A DNA stretch of 64,000 nt from Salinisphaera orenii subsp. orenii MK-B5 (GTDB lineage: Bacteria > Pseudomonadota > Gammaproteobacteria > Nevskiales > Salinisphaeraceae): contig NZ_AYKH01000004.1 in NCBI RefSeq assembly GCF_003788635.1, positions 62,001-126,000 of the forward strand. The letters are read 5' to 3'. Position 1 is the stretch's first letter; every line of letters begins with the position of its first letter. Positions 1 to 9,104 of this stretch are shown here, one piece after another. The notes beneath the pieces were generated by a model. The model saw nothing but the letters and a program-made list of their open reading frames with translations, was not told the origin of the DNA and ran no database searches. The position numbers were made by a program, and so were the translations under genes.

Positions 1-403
1 CACCGAGGCCGACGAGGCCACCCGGACCTATGCGGTGGAACTCGAGGTCGACAATCCGGGCGGCCGCCTGGTCTCCGGCGCCTCGGCCAAGCTGTACCTG
101 CCGCTCGAGCGGGTCGAGGCACACGCGGTGCCGGCGGATCTGCTCACGCTGGACGAGGCCGGCCGCATGGGCATCAAGACCGTGGACGCCAACGGCCGCG
201 TGGCCTTTCACGCCGCGCGCGTGGCGCGGAGCACGGCGGACACGCTGTGGCTGTCGGGGCTGCCCGAGCATCTGCGCCTGATCACCAGCGGTCAGGGGTT
301 CGTGCGCGCCGGCGACGCCGTGCGGGTGGTCGAGGAGGCCGAGGCTGCCGCCGGCGACCAGCGCCCCGCGGCGGCGGGGGCGGAGGGCGCCGGCACGCAA
401 TGA
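1..403 (+). CDS. RND efflux periplasmic adaptor (HlyD/AcrA family), 3' fragment
   Basis: Only the C-terminal ~133 residues are in the window; the gene enters from the left in the frame starting at base 2. The fragment has the beta-barrel and membrane-proximal features of RND membrane-fusion proteins: a segment reading VDNPGGRLVSGASAKLYLPL (barrel strand plus 'leave the pump open' loop), then a LPEHLRLITSGQGFVRAGDAV stretch close to the end, as in adaptors that finish with a 'G..V..G..V' turn. The stop TGA overlaps the ATG of the pump gene (ATGA), so the two are translationally coupled. Role by family: bridges the inner-membrane pump and the outer-membrane channel in the periplasm. The Ala/Gly/Glu-rich tail is low complexity. 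Confidence 0.85.
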   Translation, partial: TEADEATRTYAVELEVDNPGGRLVSGASAKLYLPLERVEAHAVPADLLTLDEAGRMGIKTVDANGRVAFHAARVARSTADTLWLSGLPEHLRLITSGQGFVRAGDAVRVVEEAEAAAGDQRPAAAGAEGAGTQ

Positions 404-3400
404 ACGCGCTGATCGCGAGCGCCTTCTCGCGGCCGCGCACGGTCGTGCTCGGTCTGATCGTGATTCTGGTCGCGGGCGTGATCGTCTACAACGGCATCCC
501 CAAGGAGTCCTCGCCCGATATCACCATCCCCACGATCTACGTGTCGATGACGCATCAGGGGATATCGCCGGAGGACGCCGAGCGTCTGCTGGTCAAGCCG
601 ATGGAGCAGGAGCTGCGCGCCATCGAGGGCCTGCAGGAGATGAGCGCGACGGCCTCCGAGGGCCACGCCAGCGTGATCCTCGAGTTCGAGGCCGGCTTCG
701 ACCCGGACGCGGCCCTCGACGATGTCCGCAACCAGGTCGACATCGCCAAGTCGGAACTGCCCGACGAGACCGATGAGCCCACCGTCAACGAGATCAACGT
801 CGCGCTGTTTCCGGTGCTGGTGATCAATCTCTACGGCAACGTTACCGAGCGGGTGCTGGTGACCCTGGCCGAGAACGCCCAGGACGAGATCGAATCCATT
901 CCCGGCGTGCTCGAGGCCGACATCGCCGGCGACCGAGAGGAGCAGATCGAGATCAACATCGATCCGCTGCGCCTGGAATCCTACGGTCTGTCGCTGGAGG
1001 AGGTGTTCAACTCCGTCCAGCAGAACAACCAGCTGGTGCCGGCCGGGGCGCTGGAGTCGGGTTCGGGGCGCTTCTCGATCAAGGTGCCCGGCGTGATCGA
1101 CAACCTCGACGCGCTGCGGGCCACCGCGGTCAAGCGCGCGGGCGATCAGGTCGTCACGGTGGCCGATGTGGCCAGCGTGCGCCGGGCCTTCGCCGATCGC
1201 GAGAGCTTCGCCCGGCTCAACGGCCAGCCCACGGTCGCCCTCGAAGTGACCAAGCGCATCGGCGCCAACATCATCGACACCAATCGCGCGGTGCGCGCGG
1301 CGGTGGCCGACATGCAGCAGGGCTGGCCGGAGGCCATCCGGGTCAACTTCTCGCAGGACGAGTCCGAGGACGTCACCCGGCTGCTGGGTGATCTCCAGAA
1401 CAACGTCGTCAGCGGCATCCTGCTGGTGATGATCGTGATCGTGGGCATTCTGGGCCTGCGCGCGGGCACGCTAATGGGCGTGTCGATTCCCGGCTCCTTC
1501 CTGCTCGGCATCCTGGTGCTGGCCGGGCTCGGGCTGTCGGTGAACATCGTGGTGCTGTTCGCGCTCATTCTGGCGCTCGGGCTGCTGGTCGACGGTGCGA
1601 TCGTGGTGGTGGAACTGGCCGATCGGTTTCTGGCCGAGGGCGAGGCCCGGGCCTCGGCCTACATGCACGCCGCCCAGCGCATGGCCTGGCCGATCATCTC
1701 CTCGACCGCGACCACGCTGGCGGCCTTCGCGCCGCTGCTGTTCTGGCCGGGCGTGGTCGGCGAGTTCATGCGCTACATGCCGATCACGCTGATCGCGGTG
1801 CTGTCGGCCTCGCTGGCCATGGCGCTGGTCTTCGTGCCCACGCTCGGCGCGGTCATCGGCGGCTCGGCCCCGGACGGCGCCGCCGCGGTCTGGCAGCCCG
1901 GCCAGCCACTGCGCGGCTTCACCGGCGCCTACGTGCGCACGCTCGAGCGCTTCGCCCGACACGCCGGCAAGACCCTGCTCGCCGCGGTGCTGCTGTTCGT
2001 GGCCGCGATCGTCGGCTACGCCACGTTCGGCAAGGGCGTGGAATTCTTTCCCGACATCGCCCCCGACAACGCCGTGATCCAGGTCCATGCCCGTGGCCAG
2101 CAGTCGGTCGCGGAGTCGGATCGGCTGGTGCGGCGGGTCGAGGAGCGCGTGCTGGCCATGGATACGTTCGAGTCGGTCTACACCCGCACGGGGTCGGGCC
2201 AGTCGTCGTTTCGCGAGGGCGCCGCGGAGGATGTGATCGGCCAGATTCAGATGGAATTCAAGCCCTGGGGCGTGCGTCGGCCGGCCGACGCGGTGCTCGC
2301 CGAGGTGCGCACGGCCATCGCCGGCATCCCCGGCGTGCAGACCGAGGTCCAGGAACAGGCCCAGGGCCCGACCCAGGCCAAGCCGGTCGAGATCCAGATC
2401 GCGGGGCCGGGGATGGATGCGCTGGAAACGGCCACCGACTTCGTCCGGCGCGGCATGGCCGAGGTCGGCGGGTTCACCGACGTGCAGGATTCGCGCAGCG
2501 CCCAGGGCCTGGAGTGGCGCATGGACGTCGATCGCGCCGAAGCCAGCCGTTTCGGCGCCGATGTGGCCACCATCGGCCAGGCGATCCAGCTGGTCACCCA
2601 GGGCATCAAGGTCGGCGAATACCGGCCCGACGACGCCGACGACGAGATCGACATCCGGGTGCGTTTCCCGGAGTCGTCGCGCACCCTGGCCGACCTGGAC
2701 GCCCTGCGGGTGCAGACCAGCGACGGCCGGGTGCCGATCGGCAACTTCGTCGAGCGCGTGCCCGCGCCCAAGGTCGAGAGCATCGAGCGCACCGACGGCC
2801 AGCGCACGATCACGGTCGAGTCCGGCGTCGCCGAGGACGCGCTGGTCGCCGAGCGCCTGGGCGCGCTGCGGGACTGGATGGGCGAGCACGTGGAATCGGC
2901 CGGGCTGGACCCGCGCGTGGATATCGCCTTCAAGGGCGAGGACGAGGACCTGCGCGACGCCGAAGCCTTCCTGTCCAAGGCCTTCGGCGTGGCCGTGGCG
3001 CTCATCGGCGTGATCCTGCTGACCCAGTTCAACAGCTTCTACCAGTCGTTTCTGATCCTCTCGGCGGTGCTGTTCTCGACCATCGGGGTGCTGCTCGGGC
3101 TGCTCGTCGCCGGCCAGCCCTTCGGCGTGGTGATGAGCGGTATCGGCGTGATCGCGCTCGCGGGTATCGTGGTCAACAACAACATCGTGCTCATCGACAC
3201 CTACAACGTGAACCGCGCGGCCGGGCTCGATGCCTGGAACGCGGTGCGCCAGACCGGCGCCGAGCGCCTGCGTCCGGTCATACTCACCACCGTGACGACG
3301 ATATTGGGCCTGCTGCCCATGGTGCTGCAGATGAACGTGGACATCATCGGCCGTTCGATCACCTTCGGCGCGCCCTCGACCCAGTGGTGGACCCAGCTCG

Positions 3401-3525
3401 CCACCGCCATCGTGGGCGGGCTGCTGTTCTCGACCGTGCTGACGCTGATCCTGACCCCCTGCCTGCTCGTGCTCGGCGCCCGCGCCGGGGACGCCTGGCA
3501 GCGGCGGCGGGGGCGCACCGCATGA
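400..3525 (+). CDS. RND family efflux permease
   Basis: A protein of 1041 residues, the normal size for an AcrB/MexB-type proton-driven pump. It starts MNALIASAFSRPRTVVLGL, a typical cytoplasmic helix plus TM1. Periplasmic porter segments follow, then a TM2-TM6 cluster around residues 325-480 containing the ALGLLVDGAIVVVE motif of TM4 (proton-relay acidic residues), a second porter half, and a closing TM bundle with GIVVNNNIVLIDTYN. The ATG overlaps the adaptor stop and the gene's own stop overlaps the ATG of the TolC-like gene, giving a three-gene operon. Closest in style to the HAE-1/MexF-like pumps; the substrate cannot be read from sequence. Family knowledge: exports hydrophobic drugs or solvents across both membranes. 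Confidence 0.95.
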   Translation: MNALIASAFSRPRTVVLGLIVILVAGVIVYNGIPKESSPDITIPTIYVSMTHQGISPEDAERLLVKPMEQELRAIEGLQEMSATASEGHASVILEFEAGFDPDAALDDVRNQVDIAKSELPDETDEPTVNEINVALFPVLVINLYGNVTERVLVTLAENAQDEIESIPGVLEADIAGDREEQIEINIDPLRLESYGLSLEEVFNSVQQNNQLVPAGALESGSGRFSIKVPGVIDNLDALRATAVKRAGDQVVTVADVASVRRAFADRESFARLNGQPTVALEVTKRIGANIIDTNRAVRAAVADMQQGWPEAIRVNFSQDESEDVTRLLGDLQNNVVSGILLVMIVIVGILGLRAGTLMGVSIPGSFLLGILVLAGLGLSVNIVVLFALILALGLLVDGAIVVVELADRFLAEGEARASAYMHAAQRMAWPIISSTATTLAAFAPLLFWPGVVGEFMRYMPITLIAVLSASLAMALVFVPTLGAVIGGSAPDGAAAVWQPGQPLRGFTGAYVRTLERFARHAGKTLLAAVLLFVAAIVGYATFGKGVEFFPDIAPDNAVIQVHARGQQSVAESDRLVRRVEERVLAMDTFESVYTRTGSGQSSFREGAAEDVIGQIQMEFKPWGVRRPADAVLAEVRTAIAGIPGVQTEVQEQAQGPTQAKPVEIQIAGPGMDALETATDFVRRGMAEVGGFTDVQDSRSAQGLEWRMDVDRAEASRFGADVATIGQAIQLVTQGIKVGEYRPDDADDEIDIRVRFPESSRTLADLDALRVQTSDGRVPIGNFVERVPAPKVESIERTDGQRTITVESGVAEDALVAERLGALRDWMGEHVESAGLDPRVDIAFKGEDEDLRDAEAFLSKAFGVAVALIGVILLTQFNSFYQSFLILSAVLFSTIGVLLGLLVAGQPFGVVMSGIGVIALAGIVVNNNIVLIDTYNVNRAAGLDAWNAVRQTGAERLRPVILTTVTTILGLLPMVLQMNVDIIGRSITFGAPSTQWWTQLATAIVGGLLFSTVLTLILTPCLLVLGARAGDAWQRRRGRTA

Positions 3526-4940
3526 GACGCGGCGCGCGGGCGATTGCGCTGGCGCTGGGCGCGATGCTGGTGCTGGCCGGGCCGGCACAGGCGGCGCAGA
3601 ATCTGCTCGACACCTACGAGCAGGCGTTGCGCAACGACCCGGATCTGCTCGGCGCCGAGGCCGAAGCCGGGGCCGCGGGGGCGCGCTATCGCCGGGCCCG
3701 CGGACAGCTGCTGCCCCAGCTCTCGGCGAGTGCGAGCTATTCGACCGTCACCCAGGATCAGACCTTCGAGCGCCCCGAGAACGACGGCGCGACCGGCGCC
3801 GATTTCTTCGCCACCGACGACGGTGCGACCACCTCCGACCAGCAGTCCTACTCGCTCGATCTCACCCAGCCGCTGTTCAACTGGCGCGCCTGGCAGGAAA
3901 AGGATGCCGCCGACGCCGAACGTGCGGCGGCGCGCGCTTCGCTGTCGGTCGCCGAGCAGGACCTGATCGTGCGCGTGGCCCGGTCCTATTTCGACGTCCT
4001 CGCCGCGCGTGACGCGCTGCGGGCCGCGCGCGAACAGCGGCGCTCGATCCGGCGACAGCTCGATCGGGCCGAAGCCGCCTACTCGGCCGGCCTGGAGCCG
4101 ATCACCGATCAGCAGGAGGCCCGATCGAGCCTCGACAGCGCCGAGGTCGACGCGATCACCGCCGAGAACGAGCTGGCCTCGGCCCGGGATGCGCTGATCG
4201 CGCTCACCGGCCGTTCGCCGTCGGCCCTGTCGGGCATCGACGTCGACACCGCGGTGCCCGAGGCGGAAAGCCCGGCGCAGCGCGACCGCGAGGCCTGGCT
4301 GGTCACCGCGCTGGATCGTTCGCCCCGGATCGCCTCGGCGCGGGCGAGCTGGCGCGCGGCGCGCCAGCGCATCGCGGCCGAGCGCGGCGGCCACCTGCCC
4401 ACCGTCGACCTGGTCGGCAGTATCGGCCGCCAGGAGCAGTTGTTCCCCATCGGCGGCGGCCAGGCCAATCTCATCGACGAGACCCGCTCGATCGGCGTGC
4501 AGTTGCAGATGCCGCTGTTCTCCGGCGGTGCGACCCGCGCCGCGGTGGCCGAGGCCGAGTACGAGGCCGAACAGGCGCGGCTGGATCTGATCGCGGCACG
4601 CCGGCAGCTGATCATCGACATCAACGACGCCTGGCGCGACGTGGACGCGACCCGGCGCCGGCTGGCCGCGCTCGAGCGCGCCATCGACTCGGGACGGACC
4701 GCGCTGGAGGCCGCCCGGGCCGGCTATCGACTGGGCAACCGCACGATACTGGACGTGATCGACGCCGAGATCACGCTCGTCCAGCGTCGCGCCGATCGCA
4801 AGCAGGCGTGGTACGACCACGCGCTCGCCCGGCTGGAGCTGCGGGCGGCCGCGGGGGTGCTCGGTTTCGACGCCCTGGCGCGTATCAACGCACGTCTGCA
4901 CGGGGCGCCGGCGATGGCCGGAGACGGCGCCCGGGGCTGA
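3522..4940 (+). CDS. TolC-family outer membrane efflux channel
   Basis: A 472-residue protein with a clear signal peptide (MRRGARAIALALGAMLVLAGPA, cleavage near AQA). The mature part begins NLLDTYEQALRNDPDLLGAE, the usual TolC start, and shows two long alpha-helical repeats, each preceding a beta segment (for example QSYSLDLTQPLFNW and IGVQLQMPLFSGG, the two beta-hairpin signatures of TolC subunits). The start overlaps the stop of the RND pump (ATGA), so it is the third gene of the efflux operon. Family role: trimeric outer-membrane exit duct working with the two upstream products. A second, different TolC-like gene lies at 38435-39823. Confidence 0.93.
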   Translation: MRRGARAIALALGAMLVLAGPAQAAQNLLDTYEQALRNDPDLLGAEAEAGAAGARYRRARGQLLPQLSASASYSTVTQDQTFERPENDGATGADFFATDDGATTSDQQSYSLDLTQPLFNWRAWQEKDAADAERAAARASLSVAEQDLIVRVARSYFDVLAARDALRAAREQRRSIRRQLDRAEAAYSAGLEPITDQQEARSSLDSAEVDAITAENELASARDALIALTGRSPSALSGIDVDTAVPEAESPAQRDREAWLVTALDRSPRIASARASWRAARQRIAAERGGHLPTVDLVGSIGRQEQLFPIGGGQANLIDETRSIGVQLQMPLFSGGATRAAVAEAEYEAEQARLDLIAARRQLIIDINDAWRDVDATRRRLAALERAIDSGRTALEAARAGYRLGNRTILDVIDAEITLVQRRADRKQAWYDHALARLELRAAAGVLGFDALARINARLHGAPAMAGDGARG

Positions 4941-5081
4941 ACCGGTGGCGGGCTGCTATAGTGACAATCCGTGCTGTCAGACCGGCCGCCGCCGCGCGCC
5001 GACGCCGGTTTCGAGGGCGCGTCATAATTCGATGAACGACGACTGCGAGGAGACGGCCGCGCCCGCCCGGCGGCCCCGGCC

Positions 5082-6350
5082 ATGGACGGACATTTTCTCT
5101 ATCTGAGCATCGATACCTGGAAGTATCTGTCCATGCCGGTGATCAGCGCGATCGTCGGCTATGTGACCAACGTGGTCGCGATCCGGATGATGTTCCATCC
5201 GCTCCACTTCGTCGGCTTCTGGAAACCGTATCTGGGCTGGCAGGGCATCGTGCCCCGCAAGGCCTCGAAGATGACCGGCATCGCCGTGGACACCATCACC
5301 GAGTCCCTGATCACGGAGGCCGAGATCTTCGGCCGGCTGGACCCGGAGCGCGTGGCCGCCGAGCTCGAACGGCCGATGATCGAGCTCACCGACGAGATCA
5401 CCGACAGCGTCATGCGCCGCCATCACCCGGGGCTCTGGGAGGCGCTGCCGCAGGTGGTGCGCAGCCGGATCAAGCACCGGGTGCGGGCCCAGGCCCCGGC
5501 GATCATCCGCGAACTGATGACCGAGGTGCGCACCAACGTGCGCTACATGTTCGATCTCAAGGGCATGATCACCCGCGTGCTGGTGCGCGAGAAACACCTG
5601 CTCAACCGCATCTTCCTCGAGACCGGGCGCGCCGAATTCGTGTTCATCGGCCGTTCGGGCGCCTATTTCGGCTTCGCCTTCGGCCTCGTGCAGATGCTGA
5701 TCTGGATGTTCTTCCAGCCCTGGTGGCTGCTGCCGGCCTTCGGTCTGCTCGTGGGCTGGGCCACCAACTGGCTGGCACTGAAGATGATCTTCAACCCGAA
5801 GAATCCGATCCGCATCGGCCCGTTCCGGATCCAGGGGCTGTTCTTCAAGCGCCAGGGCGAGGTCGCGGCCGACTACGGCAGCCTCGTGGCCACCCAGATT
5901 CTCACGCCGGCCAACATCCTCGAGGAGATCCTCACCGGCCCCTACGCCGAGAAGCTGTTCGAGCTCGTCCGGCGCGAGGTCGAACACGCCATCGACGACA
6001 GCGCGAGCGTGGCGCGCCCGTTCGTGACCTGGACGCTGGGCAGCGCCGACTACGAACGCATCAAGGCCGAGGCCGTGCGCGAGGTGGTCGCGCGCATGCC
6101 GGGGACGCTGTCGCACATGACCGGCTATGCCGAGAACGCGATGGCGATCCAGGACACGCTGGTCTCGCGGCTGCAGCAGCTCACGCCGCGCCAGTTCGAA
6201 GGCATGCTGCGTCCGGCCTTCGAGGAGGACGAGTGGATCCTGATCGCGGTCGGCGCCGCGCTCGGGCTGATGGTCGGCTGGTTCCAGCTCGTCGTGCTGT
6301 TCTCCAGTGTGTTCACCGAGCGTTTCGGCAGCCTGCCCGGCTTCGGCTGA
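5082..6350 (+). CDS. DUF445 family inner membrane protein
   Basis: A 422-residue protein. The N-terminal segment (SMPVISAIVGYVTNVVAIRM) is hydrophobic and is followed by MMFHPLHFVGFW. The same pattern recurs in the middle (VGWATNWLALKMIFNPKNPI), giving the duplicated 'G..TN..A..M.F.P' unit that marks DUF445 membrane proteins. A last membrane helix lies near the C-terminus (LIAVGAALGLMVGWFQLVVL). Helical, charged stretches sit between the membrane parts. The molecular function of the family is unknown to me. Upstream (4941-5081) there is a possible -10 (TATAGT near 4958) and an SD-poor leader, so the exact start is only probable. Confidence 0.85.
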   Translation: MDGHFLYLSIDTWKYLSMPVISAIVGYVTNVVAIRMMFHPLHFVGFWKPYLGWQGIVPRKASKMTGIAVDTITESLITEAEIFGRLDPERVAAELERPMIELTDEITDSVMRRHHPGLWEALPQVVRSRIKHRVRAQAPAIIRELMTEVRTNVRYMFDLKGMITRVLVREKHLLNRIFLETGRAEFVFIGRSGAYFGFAFGLVQMLIWMFFQPWWLLPAFGLLVGWATNWLALKMIFNPKNPIRIGPFRIQGLFFKRQGEVAADYGSLVATQILTPANILEEILTGPYAEKLFELVRREVEHAIDDSASVARPFVTWTLGSADYERIKAEAVREVVARMPGTLSHMTGYAENAMAIQDTLVSRLQQLTPRQFEGMLRPAFEEDEWILIAVGAALGLMVGWFQLVVLFSSVFTERFGSLPGFG

Positions 6351-6435
6351 TCGGCCTGCTGGCGCCGGACCGGTCCCGTCCGGCACGATGCCGGGCTTGT
6401 CGCGGCGCGCGCCGCAACCGAGAGCGAGTATCGCC

Positions 6436-7179
6436 ATGGCAACCAGGAAGAATCTGCGCCCGCGCACGCCCCGGCCGCTGCAGATGCTGCGGCAGGCCGC
6501 CCGCGCGGCCGAGGAATGGCCGGTGACCGGCTCGGCCGTGCGCCGGTTTCACGACGCCGAGAGCTGGGCGCTCACCGAGCTCAAGCAGCGCCTCGACGCG
6601 ATGGAGGCGGGGGCGACCGATCGGGCGCGCGTCGCCCGCGATCATCCGGAGCTGAGCGAACCGGCCGAGATGATGGCCGACCTGCTCGCGGCCTCCCGCA
6701 GCGTGGACCCGGACGCGGCGCGCATCCAACTCTATCGGCAGACGCTGTCGCGGCTGGTCCCCGATCAGGTCGCGATGCTGGCACTGCTGGCCGAGCGCGA
6801 GATCGCACCGCTGTGTCATGTCGCCGCCGGCCGGCTGCCGGCCGGACCGGTGAGCGTGAACGTGCTCACCAACGCCAGTTCGCTGGGCCGCGACGCCGGC
6901 GTGCTGCTGCGCGAGTACGTGCCGCAGTACATGACCGAGCTGCTGGCGCTTGGCGTGTTCCAGATCGGGCCCGAGGACGAGCGGCTGAGCGATCAGTACG
7001 AACTGCTGCTCGCCGACACCCAGATCCGTCGGACCATGGATCACGTGCGCCGCGAACTCAAACTCTATCCGCGCCTGCAGCGGCAGTCGGTGCGCCTGAG
7101 TGCCTATGGCCTGGCGCTGTGGCAGGACTGCAGGCCGACCCCGCCGGCACGCGAGGAGGGCACGCCGGCCGTGCGCTGA
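6436..7179 (+). CDS. hypothetical protein, DUF4393 (Abi-alpha)-like
   Basis: A 247-residue soluble protein with no membrane segment or signal peptide. I chose the ATG at 6436 because the upstream codons read like noncoding DNA. The middle part (PELSEPAEMMADLLAAS, then RLVPDQVAMLALLAE) resembles the 'P.i..pile.l......l..lfa.LLa.a ... ls.dea.lL..l' layout of DUF4393 proteins, some of which are called abortive-infection alpha proteins. This is pattern-level similarity only; no catalytic motif is visible. It follows the DUF445 gene by 85 bases on the same strand and precedes the acyl-CoA synthetase by about 75 bases. A function in phage defence should not be assumed. Confidence 0.6.
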   Translation: MATRKNLRPRTPRPLQMLRQAARAAEEWPVTGSAVRRFHDAESWALTELKQRLDAMEAGATDRARVARDHPELSEPAEMMADLLAASRSVDPDAARIQLYRQTLSRLVPDQVAMLALLAEREIAPLCHVAAGRLPAGPVSVNVLTNASSLGRDAGVLLREYVPQYMTELLALGVFQIGPEDERLSDQYELLLADTQIRRTMDHVRRELKLYPRLQRQSVRLSAYGLALWQDCRPTPPAREEGTPAVR

Positions 7180-7188
7180 TATGCTCCT

Positions 7189-7233
7189 TGTCAGTGCCGG
7201 ATGAGACGGCGATTGCTGACAGGACGCTGACAG
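7189..7233. promoter_or_regulatory. tandem GCTGACAG boxes upstream of acyl-CoA synthetase
   Basis: Two identical octamers GCTGACAG lie at 7215-7222 and 7226-7233, 11 bases apart (one helical turn), with an inverted TGTCAG at 7189-7194. They sit just before the SD and ATG (7254) of the fadD-like gene. This is a plausible operator for a dimeric regulator, perhaps the TetR protein encoded downstream, but nothing here proves binding. Confidence 0.3.
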
Positions 7234-7253
7234 AACCGATGGAGGAGAGGCCC

Positions 7254-9077
7254 ATGGCCGAAGCCGAGCGCGACACGCTGAACGTCTGGGATGTGCTCAA
7301 GCCCACGCCGGACAAGCTGCGCGGCGCGGACCGCCTGCTCAAGGGGGCCGGGCTGCTGCTGCAGTCGAAGTTCCGGGATCGGATGACGATCGCAACGCTG
7401 CTCGAGGCGCATGCGGGTCGGCGGCCCGAGCATCCGGCGCTCACCTTCGAGGGCCAGCGCTGGACCTACGCCCAGTTCAATGCGCTGGCCAACCGCTATG
7501 CGCGCACCTTCAAGGCCGGGGGCATCGGCGCCGGGGACGTCGTCGGCGTGCTGCTCGACAATCGGCCCGAGGCGTTGATCGCGGTCGCGGGCCTGGCCAA
7601 GCTCGGCGCCGCCGCAGCGATGTGCAACACCAAGCAGCGGGGCGAGGTGCTCGCCCACAGCCTGGGCACGGTCGAACCGCGGGCCCTGCTCGTCGGCGGC
7701 GAGCTGTACGCCGCCTTCGACGCGATCCGCGACGATCCGCGCGTGGCCGGGCTGGACCCGGTCTGGTTCGTCCCCGGCGGCGACCTGCGCACCCCGCCGG
7801 CCGGCTGTCGCGACTTTCTCGCGGAAGCCCGCAATCGCGCCGCCGGCAACCTCGACGACGCCGCCGCCGTCAGCCGCGACGCCACCTGCTTCTATATCTT
7901 CACCTCCGGCACGACCGGCATGCCCAAGGCCTCGCGGATGAGCCATGCGCGCTGGCTGCGCGGCGGCGCGGCGATGGGCCTGGCCGGCCTGCGGCTGACG
8001 CCGGCGGATCGCTTCTATTGTCCGCTGCCGCTGTATCACAACAACGCGCTGACGGTGTCGTGGTCGTCGGTGCTGTGCGCCGGGGCCACCTTCGCGCTGG
8101 CGCCGAAGTTCAGCGTGTCGAACTTCTGGCCCGACGTGCGCCGCCATCAGGCCACGGTGTTCTGCTACATCGGCGAGCTGTGCCGTTATCTGCTCGCCGC
8201 CGAGCCGAGCGCCGACGACCGCGATCACGCGGTGCGGGCGGTCATCGGCAACGGTCTGCGGCCTGATATCTGGGACGCGTTCAAGTCGCGTTTCGGCATC
8301 GAGCGCATCTGCGAGTTCTACGGTGCCAGCGAAGGCAATCTGATCTTCGTCAACGGCTTCAACATGGATCGCACCGCGGGCTTCTGTCCGCTGCCGTTCG
8401 CGGTGGTCGACTATGATCCCGAGACCGAGGCGCCGGTCAGCGACGAGCGTGGGCGCATGCGTGAGGTCGGCAAGGGCGAGGTCGGTCTGTTGCTCAACAA
8501 GGTCACGGACTTCGCGCCGTTCGAGGGCTACACCGACCGCCGAGCGAGCGAGGCAAAGCTCTTTCGCGGCGTGTTTAAAAAGGACGACTGCTACTTCAAC
8601 ACCGGCGATCTGGTGCGCCGCCAGGGCATGCGCCACATCGCCTTCGTCGACCGCCTCGGCGACACCTTTCGCTGGAAGGGCGAGAACGTGGCCACCACCC
8701 AGGTCGAGAACGCGCTCAACGCCCATCCGGCGATCGAAGAATCGGTGGTCTACGGCGTCGAGGTGCCGCATAACGACGGGCGCGCGGGCATGGCCGCGAT
8801 CACGCCGGCGAACGACATCGCGGATATCGACTGGGCCGGCCTCGTGGCGCACCTGCGCGAGGAGCTGCCGGGCTATGCGATCCCGGTGTTCATCCGGCCG
8901 CGGCCCGAGCAGGAGGTCACCGGGACGATGAAATACCGCAAGGTCGAACTCAAGAAGCAGGCCTACGCCCCCGAGGATGACGAGCCGGTCTACGTGCTCG
9001 TCGCGGGCGACGAGCGCTACGCCCGCCTCGACGACGAGACGCGCCGCGCGCTCGAGGCCGGTGAGCTGGCCCTCTGA
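7254..9077 (+). CDS. long-chain acyl-CoA synthetase (FadD6/FATP-like)
   Basis: A 607-residue member of the adenylate-forming superfamily; it activates fatty acids with ATP and CoA. The AMP-binding P-loop is FTSGTTGMPKAS (about residues 216-227). EFYGASEGN is the adenine-contacting motif, YFNTGDLVRRQG with VDRLGDTFRWKGENV gives the A8/hinge region, and GTMKYRKVELKKQAY carries the C-terminal catalytic lysine. The FYGASEGN/GDTFRWKGENVAT wording is typical of very-long-chain synthetase/fatty-acid transport (FATP, FadD6) types rather than E. coli FadD. The chosen ATG has a strong SD (GGAGGAGAGG at 7241-7250), better than the ATG at 7239 that overlaps it. Followed by the convergent TetR gene, then fadE. 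Confidence 0.92.
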   Translation: MAEAERDTLNVWDVLKPTPDKLRGADRLLKGAGLLLQSKFRDRMTIATLLEAHAGRRPEHPALTFEGQRWTYAQFNALANRYARTFKAGGIGAGDVVGVLLDNRPEALIAVAGLAKLGAAAAMCNTKQRGEVLAHSLGTVEPRALLVGGELYAAFDAIRDDPRVAGLDPVWFVPGGDLRTPPAGCRDFLAEARNRAAGNLDDAAAVSRDATCFYIFTSGTTGMPKASRMSHARWLRGGAAMGLAGLRLTPADRFYCPLPLYHNNALTVSWSSVLCAGATFALAPKFSVSNFWPDVRRHQATVFCYIGELCRYLLAAEPSADDRDHAVRAVIGNGLRPDIWDAFKSRFGIERICEFYGASEGNLIFVNGFNMDRTAGFCPLPFAVVDYDPETEAPVSDERGRMREVGKGEVGLLLNKVTDFAPFEGYTDRRASEAKLFRGVFKKDDCYFNTGDLVRRQGMRHIAFVDRLGDTFRWKGENVATTQVENALNAHPAIEESVVYGVEVPHNDGRAGMAAITPANDIADIDWAGLVAHLREELPGYAIPVFIRPRPEQEVTGTMKYRKVELKKQAYAPEDDEPVYVLVAGDERYARLDDETRRALEAGELAL

Positions 9078-9104
9078 GTCGGGCGTGGCGCAGACCGGTC
9101 GGGG

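Noticed and set aside
3201-4901. Very long minus-strand ORFs opposite the RND/TolC genes and many similar ones elsewhere
   Set aside because: High-GC shadows: they are out of frame of well-supported genes and have no domain content.
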